Assembly: GCF_000003815.2 (NCBI RefSeq)
Contig: NC_049988.1
Coordinates: 5,256,793-5,299,778, forward strand
Length of the DNA: 42,986 nt
Reading direction: 5' to 3'
From: Branchiostoma floridae
Taxonomy: Eukaryota > Chordata > Leptocardii > Amphioxiformes > Branchiostomatidae
Shown: positions 10,391 to 20,935 of the stretch, one piece after another
How the letters are laid out: the number at the start of each line of letters is the position of its first letter
Numbering within the stretch: the stretch's first letter is position 1
Notes under the pieces: model-generated
The model's input: the letters and a program-made list of their open reading frames with translations, nothing else
What the model was told of the DNA's origin: nothing
Database searches by the model: none
Position numbers and translations under genes: made by a program

Positions 10391-13170
10391 CTAACCAAGA
10401 TATTCTCGGCATAGGCCTCTATATGATTCTCACTGCAGTTGCAACTGATATATTTAGATAATGTTCCCTTTTCTTAAAAATCCTTTCTAAGCAAAAAAAG
10501 TAGCGGAGCTTTTAGGGACCAGATAGCTTTGGGCATCCGCCAGATTAGAGTTTGGTTCCTTTTTCTTAAAATACAGGGCGTTGAACATCATTAATCTTGT
10601 CACACTCAAACTTGATCTGCTTGGTATTTATTTCTAATTGATTGACGTCCCCGTTAGTGCAAATTGATATAGCGTGACGGGCTGGCCCGACGTGGGTACG
10701 GAGTGTACACGGAAGCCGTATGCACGTTATTTCAGCAATGATGCAATAAATAATAAAGCTGAAAATTGCTACGAACAAAATGTTTGAATAGACCTGCAAA
10801 TCTTTGATAAAAGGAAATCACTGCCTAAGAATGTACGGTGGATGGCATCTTAAATCGTCCCAGATGGATTAAAGCTGTAAATCCGTTGTAAGACTTCCAT
10901 GAAATGTTTGATCAGCGTTTTGTTTTATTGCATTTCTGGCAGTATATTTCAGAAACTTTACGTACAATTGCAACGAAATTTCGTACATGTGCTGGTGTTG
11001 ATCTGACGATAAGGTTTAATTTGTGCGTCTTGGTGTTTGACTTTGAGACTGCAGTTGGAGTTCCTGCTTTAGTACCTTTGGCCCTGGACATGCTGTGATA
11101 TGACTTTGAAAGACTTTACACCTTGAGTTTTGGGTTATGCTTGCATTTTAGCCCTATTCAGACGGAGGGGGGTAAAGCCAACTTTAATGAAGCATAGCGC
11201 CAAAACGTTTCTCTAAGTAAAAGATAGCATAGACGTATGTTCCCCACAAACCCACGAACGAAGTGACATCCTAACCTTCTTGGCGAAGGTAACAATAGAA
11301 TTATGTACACTGTTGTGGTAGTTTTCAGCGCAACTTTCATAGTGCTTCGTCAAAATCATGTAGTATCTAACCGACTCCGGCCTGGCCGAATTGTAAATGA
11401 TGATAGGGGGCTTAAGCAAAGTTAGGAATAAAAGCCTAGTAGGGGTTATCTGGCCCATGAGTGAACTGACCGGCCGATCATTCTAGTGCAGTTCAAATCA
11501 TGTTTTTGTTTATAAGAATCATACAGAACTGTGACATGATTTGAATTGTTAGAAACTTCCATGTGAACTGATACACAGTTCAGGTGCATTCTCTAGAGTG
11601 GCTCTTCACCGAAAAACGTGATGGGTGGCGGCGGCCTATTAAGTCATAGTCTGAAATGGACATGTCTTTCCAGGAATGTTGTATCAATATCTATGCATTC
11701 TGCAGGTAACGCACTGGGTGAAGGTTTTAAATCAGACGTCACACCAAGCCTACTCTGTCAGCACGTAGTATGGAGTCTGTCACTTTATAAACTAGATATA
11801 TCCCTTTGGCGCGCACATGTGTCTTGTCAACGGAAATCCCCGCCTGTGCCTGCAGGCTAGAGTGTTAATGCGATAAGAGCGCCGCATGATGGCATTTCCG
11901 CTCGGCTGGATGATGAAGGAAACAGTTCTTGTGTTTAAGATTTGATTTCCCCAAAGTCAAGCCGTTATTATTCAGGTTGATTCACACTCTTACTTCGACC
12001 CCGCTGTTTATCATGAAGGCTACAACCAACTGAAGTTAAATGAACCTAGGTTTTGTCAGATAAAACATTTCCCTCTTTTTTTTCCCCTCGATGGTACTTA
12101 AGACTCCTATATAATGACCACACCCTACCGGTATAAATCCAATAACGTAAACAATGGACTTCAGTATGCTTCAAGCACCCGTGCAGTTCAGTGGTAACTT
12201 GGCTTAGAAAGGTTACTAAGTACGTTACTCTTCTGGCCTTATTTGACATCTATAGACAACGGATGAGAAATTGGAGTTTGGATACACACTAAGAAATTAG
12301 CTGGAATATAATTAAACCTATCCCATTGTTGAAAGACATTGTTGAAAGTTGTATGTAAAGTTCTATTGAGCCCCAGTCTATACATGGCTGTTAGACACCA
12401 ACATTACAAGTCATTGTTTCTAAATTTAGATACCAGCTGAAAGCTGACTCATCTGTATTCAACATTTTCAACTTGGAAATTTAGATTACTTTTGGATACT
12501 TTGATAAAATTATGACAGGGCCAATTTTAAAGTTGAAAGTTAAGAAAAATGATTTCCAAACAAAAAGTTTCATATAGTTAGTCTTGAGTATGAAAGGTAT
12601 CTTTTTTCTGATTATTAAAATATCTTGAATTACATTAACAGTTATTTGGGTCAGTCTGCATAGTTTGATTGTGTTTCCGGTAAAACCAGTACAGATTATT
12701 TTAATCTTGTGACAGTTATTATGCTAATCTGTCCCTCGCAAATGTTCCTGGCTGGGAGACAGTCTAGGATGTTTATGGGTTTAACTGTTATATGGTTTGG
12801 GGGTCAATCCACCATCCAAACAGCTGGACAAGTTGGACAAGCTGCTGGTCACTAATTATGACGGGTTTGTGCATTTTCTCTGATCTATGTTCTTGAAGTA
12901 GAACAATAGAGGGTCCATGACTCAGGTGGACAATGAAAGGAACGCTATCATCGCATACCTCATTGCAGAAGCAGAGGAAGGTTACAGACACGCATTATTC
13001 TCTACCTGATATTTCGTCTCATGCATTGGGTACACATTTGGCTCTGTCGAGAATTTTGCAACCAAGCACGTTTTTAATAAACTGAACATTAAATGGTACT
13101 TAGCTCTACGCCCAAACCATAGCTTTTAAAGTCTTACATTTGGCTAGTCTAAATGTTACGACCCTCTTAA
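10391..13170. other. Intergenic DNA; one probable dispersed repeat
   Basis: No gene recognised. At about 11160-11460 there is a stretch (minus strand: CTTCGCCAAGAAGGTTAGG, then CACTTCGTTCGTGGGTTTG) of a kind I recognise as a dispersed repeat in invertebrate genomes; it encodes nothing convincing. The remainder, including the AT-rich stretch 12250-12780, shows no structure I can name. Confidence 0.4.
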
Positions 13171-13465
13171 TTGGTTTGGCGACAGGCATAAACAGATACC
13201 TGCCTGTAAGATCAGTGACGGTAGTGATCTGTCAGACGGTCTGTCTAGCTGGCTCCAACTGCCAAACAATCATTCGGAGAACTGAATCCCGACCGTGGAT
13301 ATAATATTCCCAAGCCATCAATTGCTATACTTGTGGTTCGTATTTCGCAAATGTTTTGTTGGAAAATAATGAAAGCATTGATGTTGTCTGTAATCTTGTT
13401 CATTACAAAATCCTAAGGACTGGCGACAGCATTTTGTACATTTCAATGAAGACGAGTCTTATTCG
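13171..13465 (-). repeat. Inverted-repeat element, copy B
   Basis: A shorter relative, in opposite orientation, of the element at 4940-5880. It starts with TTTGGCGACAGGCATAAAC (13175) and ends with CTGGCGACAGCATTTTG, then ACATTTCAATGAAGACGAG (about 13421-13456). The middle shares the AGATCAGTGACGG and CAATCATTC...GAACTGAATC stretches with copy A. No coding capacity. Confidence 0.6.
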
Positions 13466-13857
13466 GCTTGGTAGCCATGTGTTTTTTTTATAATAGTTAA
13501 TGGAACGTTATCTTAATAGTTAATGAAATGTTATATCTTGGTTTAAAATGACATTATGATAGGCAGCGATAAAATGATTTCCGTGTCACTATCTTGTAAC
13601 TTTTATGAGCGACTAAAGATTTTCCAGAACACTCAACTAATGTAAGGCATATATACTTTAGGCTTGCTTTTTTCGGCGACGCCTCAGAGGCTAGCCTGAT
13701 AGTATAGAGATAGTCCGTTTGACAGGGGTTCTCAAAATTCCACAGGCATGTCAGGAATTTTCCCCAGACATGTGTAGTTGCATTATCTGAAATAACTCGG
13801 GCATGGGTGAAATTCGGAATATACATAATTTGGAATATAGATAGTTAAATGCTAATC

Positions 13858-14426
13858 GTGCAAATCAGGAGCAAATTTGCATAATTAGTGAGTACAGTTT
13901 AAAAATACACTGCATTTCATGCTAGAATGCTCAAAATATGCCATATGTAACTCGAAAAGAGAGAAATATTTGGCTTACTGTTAAGGATATACCCGATTGA
14001 CAAAAATTACCGAAATTCCACAGCAATTCGTCTGCGCGTGCGCAATTGCACCATCCTTTTGAAAGGGAATAACTCGGGAAAGGGTTGACGGATCATCGTG
14101 ATTTTTGATATGTAGATAACTTCGGAGATGGATGCCATTAATAAGGGCGAACCAAGGACTGATTTGCATAATCTATACATATAATTTGCACAGTTTATTA
14201 AGCCACAGTATTTCATAACCACCAGGGCATTAAACATGACATATGTAGCTAGAAGAGAGAAATAACGATAGATTATGCAAATTGTTACCTAAGTTACATG
14301 ATGAATGCGAAATTGTTATTATAGTGTTAAATGACGAAGATTCCATTATTGCGACGTTTTGAAGCAACATATACGTTAAGTTGAACATGCAGACCTAGGT
14401 CATGCAAATTAGGGTCTCATTTACAT
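13858..14426 (+). repeat. Cluster of octamer dyads
   Basis: Three dyads with an exact 9-nt spacer occur here: 13858-13882 (GTGCAAAT / ATTTGCAT), 14275-14299 (ATGCAAAT / AGTTACAT) and 14402-14426 (ATGCAAAT / ATTTACAT), plus a lone ATTTGCAT at 14162-14169. Between them, two related stretches (about 13941-13968 and 14239-14263) share CATATGTA, CTAGAAGAGAGAAATA or close variants. This suggests degenerate units of roughly 130 bp. The octamer is the consensus of POU-domain proteins, but nothing here shows binding. Confidence 0.55.
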
Positions 14427-14429
14427 AAT

Positions 14430-15095
14430 TTATGAGAAAATGCTACAGTCGCTTTCTGTTCTAAAACTTTCATACTTCGAACACATTGTTATTTAGGTAC
14501 AGAAAATCAACTGATATCTTTTGTACAAATGAGGACCTAATTTCTATAGTCAATGAGAAACATTTATATTAGGTCACTCGTCACAATATATCACCTATCT
14601 AGTGAACAGCAATGTCAAACAAACATTCATCGCTTAAAACAATCTTCATACATACAGCCAGGCGAAAGGATAGAACACAAATACAACACATCTACAACAA
14701 CAATCATTAATACTTATAAACAATAAAACCATCGCCATGGCAATAGTTTTTATTGCCACGCTTATCTATATTGAAGTTGTCAAAACAACTAAACGATTAC
14801 TATCTTTATTCTGACATGTTATTGTGGTAAATCACAGAATACTGCATATTTCGATCTATACGAAATCTGACTTTAAGAATCCAAATGTGCAGCTTCAAAA
14901 CACAAAAATGAAATGTTGTTTCGTCTAAATTTAAAGAAAAAACAGAAAATAATGAAACTTGTTACCTTAGTGTCAGTTTGATTCATTGTAAACTACATAG
15001 GTACATTTCGAACATTTCTTCCGAGTTCTGTCTTGTCAATTCAACGTTATGTCTTTTTTCATTTGAAGAAATTCAACTCGATATTCTGAATAAAA
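14430..15095. other. AT-rich intergenic DNA, nothing seen
   Basis: No frame of interest and no repeat I can define. A weak hairpin (CAATAAAA ... TTTTTATTG) lies at about 14722-14757. Confidence 0.4.
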
Positions 15096-15097
15096 GC

Positions 15098-16100
15098 ATG
15101 TATGAGTGCCCCAATGGGGGGATCCCGACAACGCTCTACGCTAAATTCTGGTGACCGGCTACGTATTACGCTGAATTCAGGGAGCCTCTCTACGCTCTAC
15201 GCTAAATTCGAAAGCTTCCCCACACATTATACAGAACTCATCACCGAGCGACTGAGTTTGTGTCAAAGATGGTATTTATGATAAATAGAAGTGACAAAAG
15301 TTGAGTTAAAAGTATCAATGGTAACCGGCGGCAGACGCGGCGCCAGCAAATTTCTAACGCGGGGGTCTGGCGGGGGGGGGGGGGGAGGGGGGGGCAATAT
15401 TGCTGACCTAATTTATCATCTTGACCGCCGAAGGCGCGACAATCCTAGGGGGTCGCGGGGCATGCTCCCCGGGAAAATTTTGAAATCTTGACCCTCTGAA
15501 ACGTTATTTCCTGCATTTGAGGGGCAACTTTTTCTCCGAGCAGACTAGGCAATACTTAATGCCGCCAAAACAGTTACTCAAATAAAAATAAGCAACTGGA
15601 TATGATTTTGGTGGAGTAACTGTTTTTGGCATACTTCTCGTATCTTATTTAATACCTGGATGTCTAACTTTCATGGACGAATCTATAATGCAATTTCTAT
15701 TGAAAATACAGTTTAAGTTTTTAAGTTTGAGAGCGACGCCCCCACCATATTTTCACCATGTCGCCGTGAGCGCAGATGGTGCGGGGCGTCGCAAAGAAGG
15801 TCCACGGAAATTTTGAAATTTCGACCCTATGAAACGCAATTTCCTGCATTTTGAAGGGACTTAGGGCAATAGTTAGGGCAGGTTTGATTCCGCTATACGC
15901 ACAATTCATCCATTACGTTTTTCGGTAAATTCCGGGGAGCTACAACACATTACGTAGAATTAAAAGAGTCAATTACGCTCTACGCAAAATGCACTGATTA
16001 CGCTCTACGTTGAATTAAGCGATCCGTCTACGCTCTACGTAAAATTAAAACGGCCGATTACGCTCTACGCAAAAGGGCATTGGGGCCCCCATGTATATGT
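15098..16100. repeat. Element with direct TACGCTCTACG clusters at both ends
   Basis: Two clusters of a short motif (core CGCTCTACG) lie about 750 bp apart in the same orientation: 15130-15205 (two full copies plus variants) and 15935-16070 (four full copies about 28 bp apart). The outer edges carry partly inverted GCCCCAATGGGG (15108) and CATTGGGGCCCC (16078) sequences. Between the clusters, a GAAATTTTGAAAT...GACCCT.TGAAACG segment occurs twice in direct orientation (about 15473-15530 and 15808-15860). The G-run at 15372-15394 lies inside. It behaves like a dispersed repeat rather than a gene; boundaries are inferred. Confidence 0.5.
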
Positions 16101-16439
16101 AATGATGTCGAGGTCGAGCCTTCCCATCTCGTAAACACCCTACCCCCCCCCCCCCCCCACACCCTGTTATTTCCGGGTTACATGACTTTTTGGATTTTCT
16201 TGTTACAAATCACAAAGTGCATTTTCACAATGAAATAAGTACGATTTTGATAAAAACTTTAACCATAGTATCAGTATTAACCATATGATATAGTGATATA
16301 GTTGATATAGTTGACTATATAGGCTTGGGTCTGTTGTATTTCCTTGTTACATATTGTTGTATATCCTTGTTTCGACAAAAGACATAAATTGTAGACGCTT
16401 TTACATTAATAATGCTAATAACCGTTTGACACGGTGAAT
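16101..16439. other. Unassigned, with a 16-C homopolymer
   Basis: A run of 16 C at 16143-16158 is followed by AT-rich sequence with repeated GATATAGT (about 16286-16315). No gene seen. Homopolymers of this length are prone to sequencing error. Confidence 0.5.
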
Positions 16440-17089
16440 AGACCCCCTTTGGTGGGGAATAATCAGGCACTTTCGATATCCTCGCAAGTTCTCAGCCGTC
16501 CTGAAGGCGCTGCATGATGATGACAGTCTTGGGGCCGCGAGAAGCCTGAAGCTTTGCTCTCCTGCACCGGAGTTAGGCTGCGTGATCGCGCATGTATCTT
16601 GTTTCTTGCTGTAGCGATGATGGCAGCAAAGAAAGACATTCACACAGAGGATTACGTCCCTCTAACGTATAGACCTGACGGAAAACATTTTAACCTACGA
16701 AGACCTCCGGGCGCGGACGACAAGAAGCTATCCTCGAACCGCAGAATGCAGACGACACGGCTGTTGCTGGGTGCACTGCTGATGCCTCAATATCTTGGAC
16801 AACAGCTACACACAGGCTTGGGTCAGTATTAACACTGGGAAGACAGAGGTCATGAGTCAAAGGGACTCCCAAGCAGCTCCAGCGAACATCTTGATAAGGA
16901 ACAAGACTTAAAAGAATGTGCCCTCCGTCACCTACCTCGGCTCCACTCAGTGTGTGAACTGTGACATAACAGAGGAGGTTCAAAGGCGACAAGGACTGAC
17001 TAGCATCTCCTGTGGCAAACTTGCGGCAGGGTTTTCCTGAACAGGAGCCTGACTGTCAAGGCCAAGGATGCTGTCTATAGGACCGTTTG
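16440..17089 (+). pseudogene. Non-LTR retrotransposon RT fragment, 5' part
   Basis: Frames across this stretch, joined over frameshifts, give the order expected of a LINE reverse transcriptase: RKFSAVLKALHDD (about 16480-16520), a frame ending in KDIHTEDYVPLTYRPDGK (about 16630-16683) and HFNLRR (16684-16701), then NADDTAVAG (16745-16771) in another frame, and a YLGST-like segment at about 16935. The catalytic DD is kept, but the residue normally Tyr/Phe before ADD is Asn. Multiple stops and frameshifts show it is dead. The coding sequence is interrupted at 17089 and resumes at 18488 in the motif order of the same protein. The LINE clade is not resolved. Confidence 0.75.
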
Positions 17090-18487
17090 TACCGTGGCCG
17101 ACTGGAACAAAATGATTCTAACACTTCCGAGCCTAATTCCAAACGTCACGAGGTAGATTCCAACACTTCTCAGCCCAGTTCCAAACAACGCGGCAGATTC
17201 CAACAGTCCCGAGCCCAGTTCCAATCGTGCCGCGGCAGGGTTTTCCAAGCGTGCCGCGGCAGATTCCAACACTTCCGAGCCCAGTTCCAAACAGCGCGGC
17301 AGATTCCAACACTTCCGAGCCCAGTTCCAATCGTGCCGCGGCGAAGGTTCAACCATGTGTATTTTTGTCACTTTTCAGTTCGCTTGTGCTGAACAGTTGG
17401 TGTTAATTATTACTTCAGCATCCTAAGTCCTATCTCAATAAAGTACTGAAAAAAAAACCCTATGAGAGAGTTCAAGTCCGTGCGGCCGGTGGCGTAAAAA
17501 TACAGTGCCAAGTCCTTATGATAGACTTACTAAAAACTCGTGGCCAACTTGAATTCATATCATCGCCAAGTTTCCAAAGACAAAACAGGTCTGTTCGTTT
17601 AGAGTATTAAATAGCACAACACAGAAACAAAATTCTGACGAAAGAAATGTAGTCTAGACATCGCCCCCCTCCCGGTACCGGTACAACTTGCAACTTCTTA
17701 GTACTGACGACAGTCAAACTTAATTACAAGTGACCATACGTGGAATGTACGGTAACGCCATGGTTAGTAAGGTAAACATGAACACATCAACGTAATAATG
17801 CGTTTAAAAAACATGGTGTTATATTCGTTAGGTGGAAAGACTTCGTGCCATCTTGCTGGATCTGTGTCTTTCATGTATCAGTTGTACTTATATGTTCCGA
17901 CGTGTATGTCCACTTTTCTCTCTGTAAGTTGTTTTTTTATTTCCTTGTATGTATATGTGAAACTGGGCCCTATTGAAAACCAGTTTATCGAGGCTGAATA
18001 GGCTACCCAGGTGTTTGAAAATAAACAAACAAACAAACAAGCAGCATGTGATAGCCGAGCTGTGACCCTTGACCCATAAGATAAGGGGCCATCCACTATA
18101 CAGTGAGCCGTGGTCTCGGGAGCCCAAAGCCCAGTTCACCCTGCCTCGGAACGATTGGAACTGGGCTCGGAAGTGTTGGAATCTGCCGCGGCACGCTTGG
18201 AAAACCCTGCCTCGGCACGATTGGAACTGGGCTCGGAAGTGTTGGAATCTGCCGCGGCACGCTTGGAAAACCCTGCCTCGGCACGCTTGGAAAACCCTGC
18301 CGCGGCACGATTGGAACTGGGCTCGGAAGTGTTGGAATCTGCCGCGCTGTTTGGAACTGGGCTCGGAAGTGTTGGAATCTGCCTCGTGACGTTTGGAATT
18401 AGGCTCGGAAGTGTTGGAATCTGCCTCGTGACGTTTGGAATTAGGCTCGGAAGTGTTAGAATCATTTTGTCCCAGTCGGCCACGGTA
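17090..18487. mobile_element. Foldback element with tandem-repeat arms, inserted in the LINE
   Basis: The outer ends are inverted copies. The left starts TACCGTGGCCGACTGG (17090), and the right ends in its reverse complement, with GGCCACGGTA at 18478-18487. The arms (about 17090-17345 and 18140-18487) are arrays of related units: a core ATTCCAACACTTCCGAGCCC extended to about 40 bp, or about 66 bp when it includes GTGCCGCGGCAGGGTTTTCC. CGTTTG flanks both sides (17084-17089 and 18488-18493), a possible short target duplication. The loop is unique sequence with a probable LINE tail. No transposase is seen. Long frames in the arms (up to 217 codons on the minus strand) are by-products of the repeat period. 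Confidence 0.75.
17880..18045 (+). mobile_element. Probable LINE 3' tail inside the foldback loop
   Basis: The sequence GGGCCCTATTGAAAACCAG, then GAGGCTGAATAGGCTACCC, ends in an (AAAC)n run at about 18020-18040. This resembles the 3' ends of CR1/L2-type LINEs, which stop in a short microsatellite. It is nested in the loop of the foldback element. Confidence 0.45.
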
Positions 18488-18895
18488 CGTTTGCCTCTCA
18501 ATATTGCTGCATGCCAGTGAACCTCTATACAGACTACCCATATGGACCCTGGAGCAATTTCATACCCGCTTCCTCCAGCATATTTTAGGACTCAAGTGGT
18601 GGCACAAATTTCCCCATGCAGAGATCCGTCGCCAAGCTGGCATGGAGCCCATAGAGACCGTAATGCTACACAGGCAACTCAGGTGGGTTGGACACACAAT
18701 CTGTATCCCTCCTGACCACCTACCGTGACAGGTACTGTATAGAGTAGAAAGCTCAGTCTAAGGATAAACGGACAGTTGGAGGACAACAAAAACCGTACAA
18801 GGATCAAGTAAAAGCAAATCCGAAGAAGTTTGGCATCAAACCTACTGATCTGGAAGAACTTGCCTCAGACAGAACTCTCAGTGGGTAGTGCCTTC
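18488..18895 (+). pseudogene. Non-LTR retrotransposon RT fragment, 3' part
   Basis: This continues the RT protein interrupted at 17089. [16 protein letters not shown] is followed by [34 protein letters not shown] and LHRQLRWVGH (to about 18700), then stops and frameshifts, with a diverged end resembling a DRTLS terminus near 18885. This is the thumb/C-terminal part typical of invertebrate LINE ORF2 proteins. Reading across the foldback insertion (about ...VYRTV | CLSILL...) restores the expected motif order, which supports insertion after the LINE was in place. Confidence 0.75.
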
Positions 18896-19566
18896 TTCAC
18901 TACCAACTTGAACCAATTAGGCTGAAGCCAGGAGAGAGCGGAGCCACAGAGCGAGTTTGTATTTGAAACCTGCGGACGGGTACTGGTGGCCCGTATCCCA
19001 GTCGCTGAGATGACGGAGTCCGCGGCGCTCTAGCTGCGCTCCAGTCAATGTTAGGTTGCAGAAAGTGCGTGGCGAGAGCACCCATGCACTGCAAATGAAC
19101 GACGCAATCTGCACATTATCTCAGGTCATCAGAAGGCATAATCTCCGCGTGAATAAGGTGGTTGTGTGTTTTCATAACGAGAAAACCTGTACACCGTTTC
19201 CCCTTACACAGCCTTCATTGTTGTCTGAGGAATGTTCGGCTAGATACTTGCATTAATGAAAAGGTTTTCTTGATTGTTTTCCAGGATACTATCGCCACAT
19301 CTTCGTGAGACCACTAGGACTCCCAGCGCACTCAGTTGGCAGCTACCGTGACTATCGTGCAGCCCAGCTCGAGCTGGCAGATTTGTGGTGACGGTAACGC
19401 GACACGCCCTGCTGTCCTAACAACTCCTGCGCCTCCCCCAAACGCTTGACGTGCGGTGCGTGGGCTGGCTTCTATCACGGGATCCACAGCGGGCCAGCGG
19501 ACGGTGGGACGACGATATCCTCAGGTGAACCTTTGGCCCCTGAACAGCGGGAGCTGACAGGGCGAC
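18896..19566 (+). promoter_or_regulatory. Candidate promoter / 5' UTR of the receptor gene
   Basis: The stretch just upstream of the candidate signal-peptide ATG is GC- and CpG-richer than the rest of the window, especially 19330-19566. A TTGTTTTCCAG acceptor-like site at 19275-19285 could begin a non-coding leader exon. I see no TATA box. Assignment as leader depends on the signal exon being right. Confidence 0.4.
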
Positions 19567-19626
19567 ATGGCGGGCGGCCGACAGAGGGTCGCGGCCGCGC
19601 TCGCCTTCCTTGTCATGTCCCTTCAG
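19567..19626 (+). CDS. pth1r-like: PTH receptor-like: candidate signal-peptide exon
   Basis: Starting at ATG in a good context (GACATGG), 20 codons read MAGGRQRV followed by the hydrophobic run AAALAFLVMSL, then Q and a strong donor GTACGTG. The basic start plus hydrophobic core is what a cleaved signal peptide looks like. The exon ends in phase 0, exactly what the next exon (36224) needs. A single short signal exon far upstream of the first-cysteine exon is the usual layout in PTH receptor genes. It sits at the edge of a CpG-rich stretch. The 16.6 kb distance means linkage is inferred from phase and content only; another leader exon could exist. Confidence 0.65.
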
Positions 19627-20343
19627 GTACGTGTCGCTATGCTTCTCCTCACCGGGGAAGTTACACTTGTCTTACTACAATACAATCCTGTATCACATTC
19701 AGACTATCTCATTGCGTTCTGTAGGTGAGCGTGAGGAGGTTTATACATGTTTACATGATTGTGTTGACAGTCGCACCCACATAATCACAAGAATACACTA
19801 CATGTTAATGTTTATGTAGCAGGTACAGATTTGTAAGCAGTGTTACTATTAGGCTTAAATCTCCGTGGGTAATCTCCGGCATTTTCGTTGAAAAATTAGA
19901 GCTTAGAACAGGCGATTATTGCCCGATGGCTGGATGGTACAGCAAACAGTTTTGTCACTGTCAGTGAGTCGACGTTAGATCCGTCTGTGCCTTGTTAGTC
20001 GCCCGAAGTAATCAACACTAACAAAGTGGTAACTGATAGCTTATCTATCCCGTATTCTCGGCAACATAGAGTGGCTGAGAGATTTGAGACAATGCATCGG
20101 TAGCCACTATAATGCTCATGATTGTTGATGATAATTTACAGACAGAAACTGCGAATGTTTGGATTCCTTGGCCCTCTATTAGTAGACCACAAAATATTCC
20201 GTTTACTATCCCAGTGTTTCCGCTCCCCACCTGGAATGTAGCACCGTACTGGCATAACACATATCGTCAGCCCAGATGTAAGCTGCATCAAGATTATCAT
20301 CATTTGCTTTAAGACAGACAAGGAAAATGTAGCAATGCACACA
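19627..20343. other. Start of intron 1, nothing further seen
   Basis: Non-coding sequence after the signal exon. The one notable item is a 29-bp string at 19674-19702, repeated exactly at 22056-22084. Confidence 0.5.
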
Positions 20344-20597
20344 ACAGTGCCACATAGAAAGGACAGACGGAAGTTAATTTAATGACATAGCCGTCGGGCG
20401 TGGCGTAACTGGTAGTTCGGGTCGGAATCTATAGGTCCGATCCCCGCCGTGCCCCCGACGTTGTGCCATTGGGAAAGGCACTTAACACGACCTTCCTCGC
20501 TTCACCCAGGACCAGGTGTAAAAATGGGCACCTGACTTCGGTCGTGGAGGTTAAAGGCTACCTTTACCCTCTGTCTGTACCGTTTATGTGGCACTGT
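20344..20597 (+). mobile_element. tRNA-derived SINE copy between short inverted repeats
   Basis: At about 20398-20458 a tRNA-like head is visible with box A-like TGGCGTAACTGG and box B-like GGTCCGATCCC. It is followed by a SINE body, GGGAAAGGCACTTAACACG, CTTCACCCAGGACCAGG and GGGCACCTGACTTCGGTCG. The same body recurs at 39220. The unit is flanked by inverted sequences: ACAGTGCCACATA...GGACAGACGG (20344-20370) and CTGTCTGTACCGTTTATGTG, then GCACTGT (20571-20597). The ends therefore look like a TIR element that holds a SINE, or a SINE that landed in a MITE. It is not a functional tRNA because the acceptor stem does not pair properly. Confidence 0.65.
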
Positions 20598-20699
20598 CAA
20601 TATAAGTTACAAAACTTGAGTGCAGTGTAACATTGTCCTCGTTTGTCAAAAAGTAAATAAAAAAAAAAAAGATATTTATTTTTAAAGCTCTTTTGACGC

Positions 20700-20935
20700 T
20701 GTGAGGACAATGGTTTGTTATCCAGTGTGTCTCGGGCACGTTTTTCGAAGGCGGTACCCAAACCTCTCAGTCTGCCCCATCTTCCTCCCCACCGAAATTG
20801 GGGACCCATTCCCCAAAGGCACAGGATCGGTGACATGATGTTTCGAACCCGCGACCGGTTCTGAGCCAAACACGGCCCAAACGACACCAGTTTATAATGC
20901 TGAGCGATTTGATTCATAATTAAGCCTGGATCATA
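20700..20935 (-). repeat. Possible degenerate tRNA-like repeat
   Basis: On the minus strand, TGGCTCAGAACCGG (box A-like) is followed almost directly by GGTCGCGGGTTCGAAAC (box B-like), then GATCCTGTGCCTTTGGGG and a GGGTCCC stretch. The boxes are too close for a real tRNA. It could be a decayed SINE head. An A-rich tract lies next to it at about 20655-20673. Confidence 0.3.

Noticed and set aside
17888-18541. Minus-strand 217-codon frame with [14 protein letters not shown] repeats
   Set aside because: It lies in the tandem arm of the foldback element, and open frames exist in several registers on both strands. No independent sign of a gene.
20398-20458. Functional tRNA gene
   Set aside because: Box A and box B are recognisable, but the acceptor stem does not pair and the sequence runs on into a SINE body that recurs at 39220.
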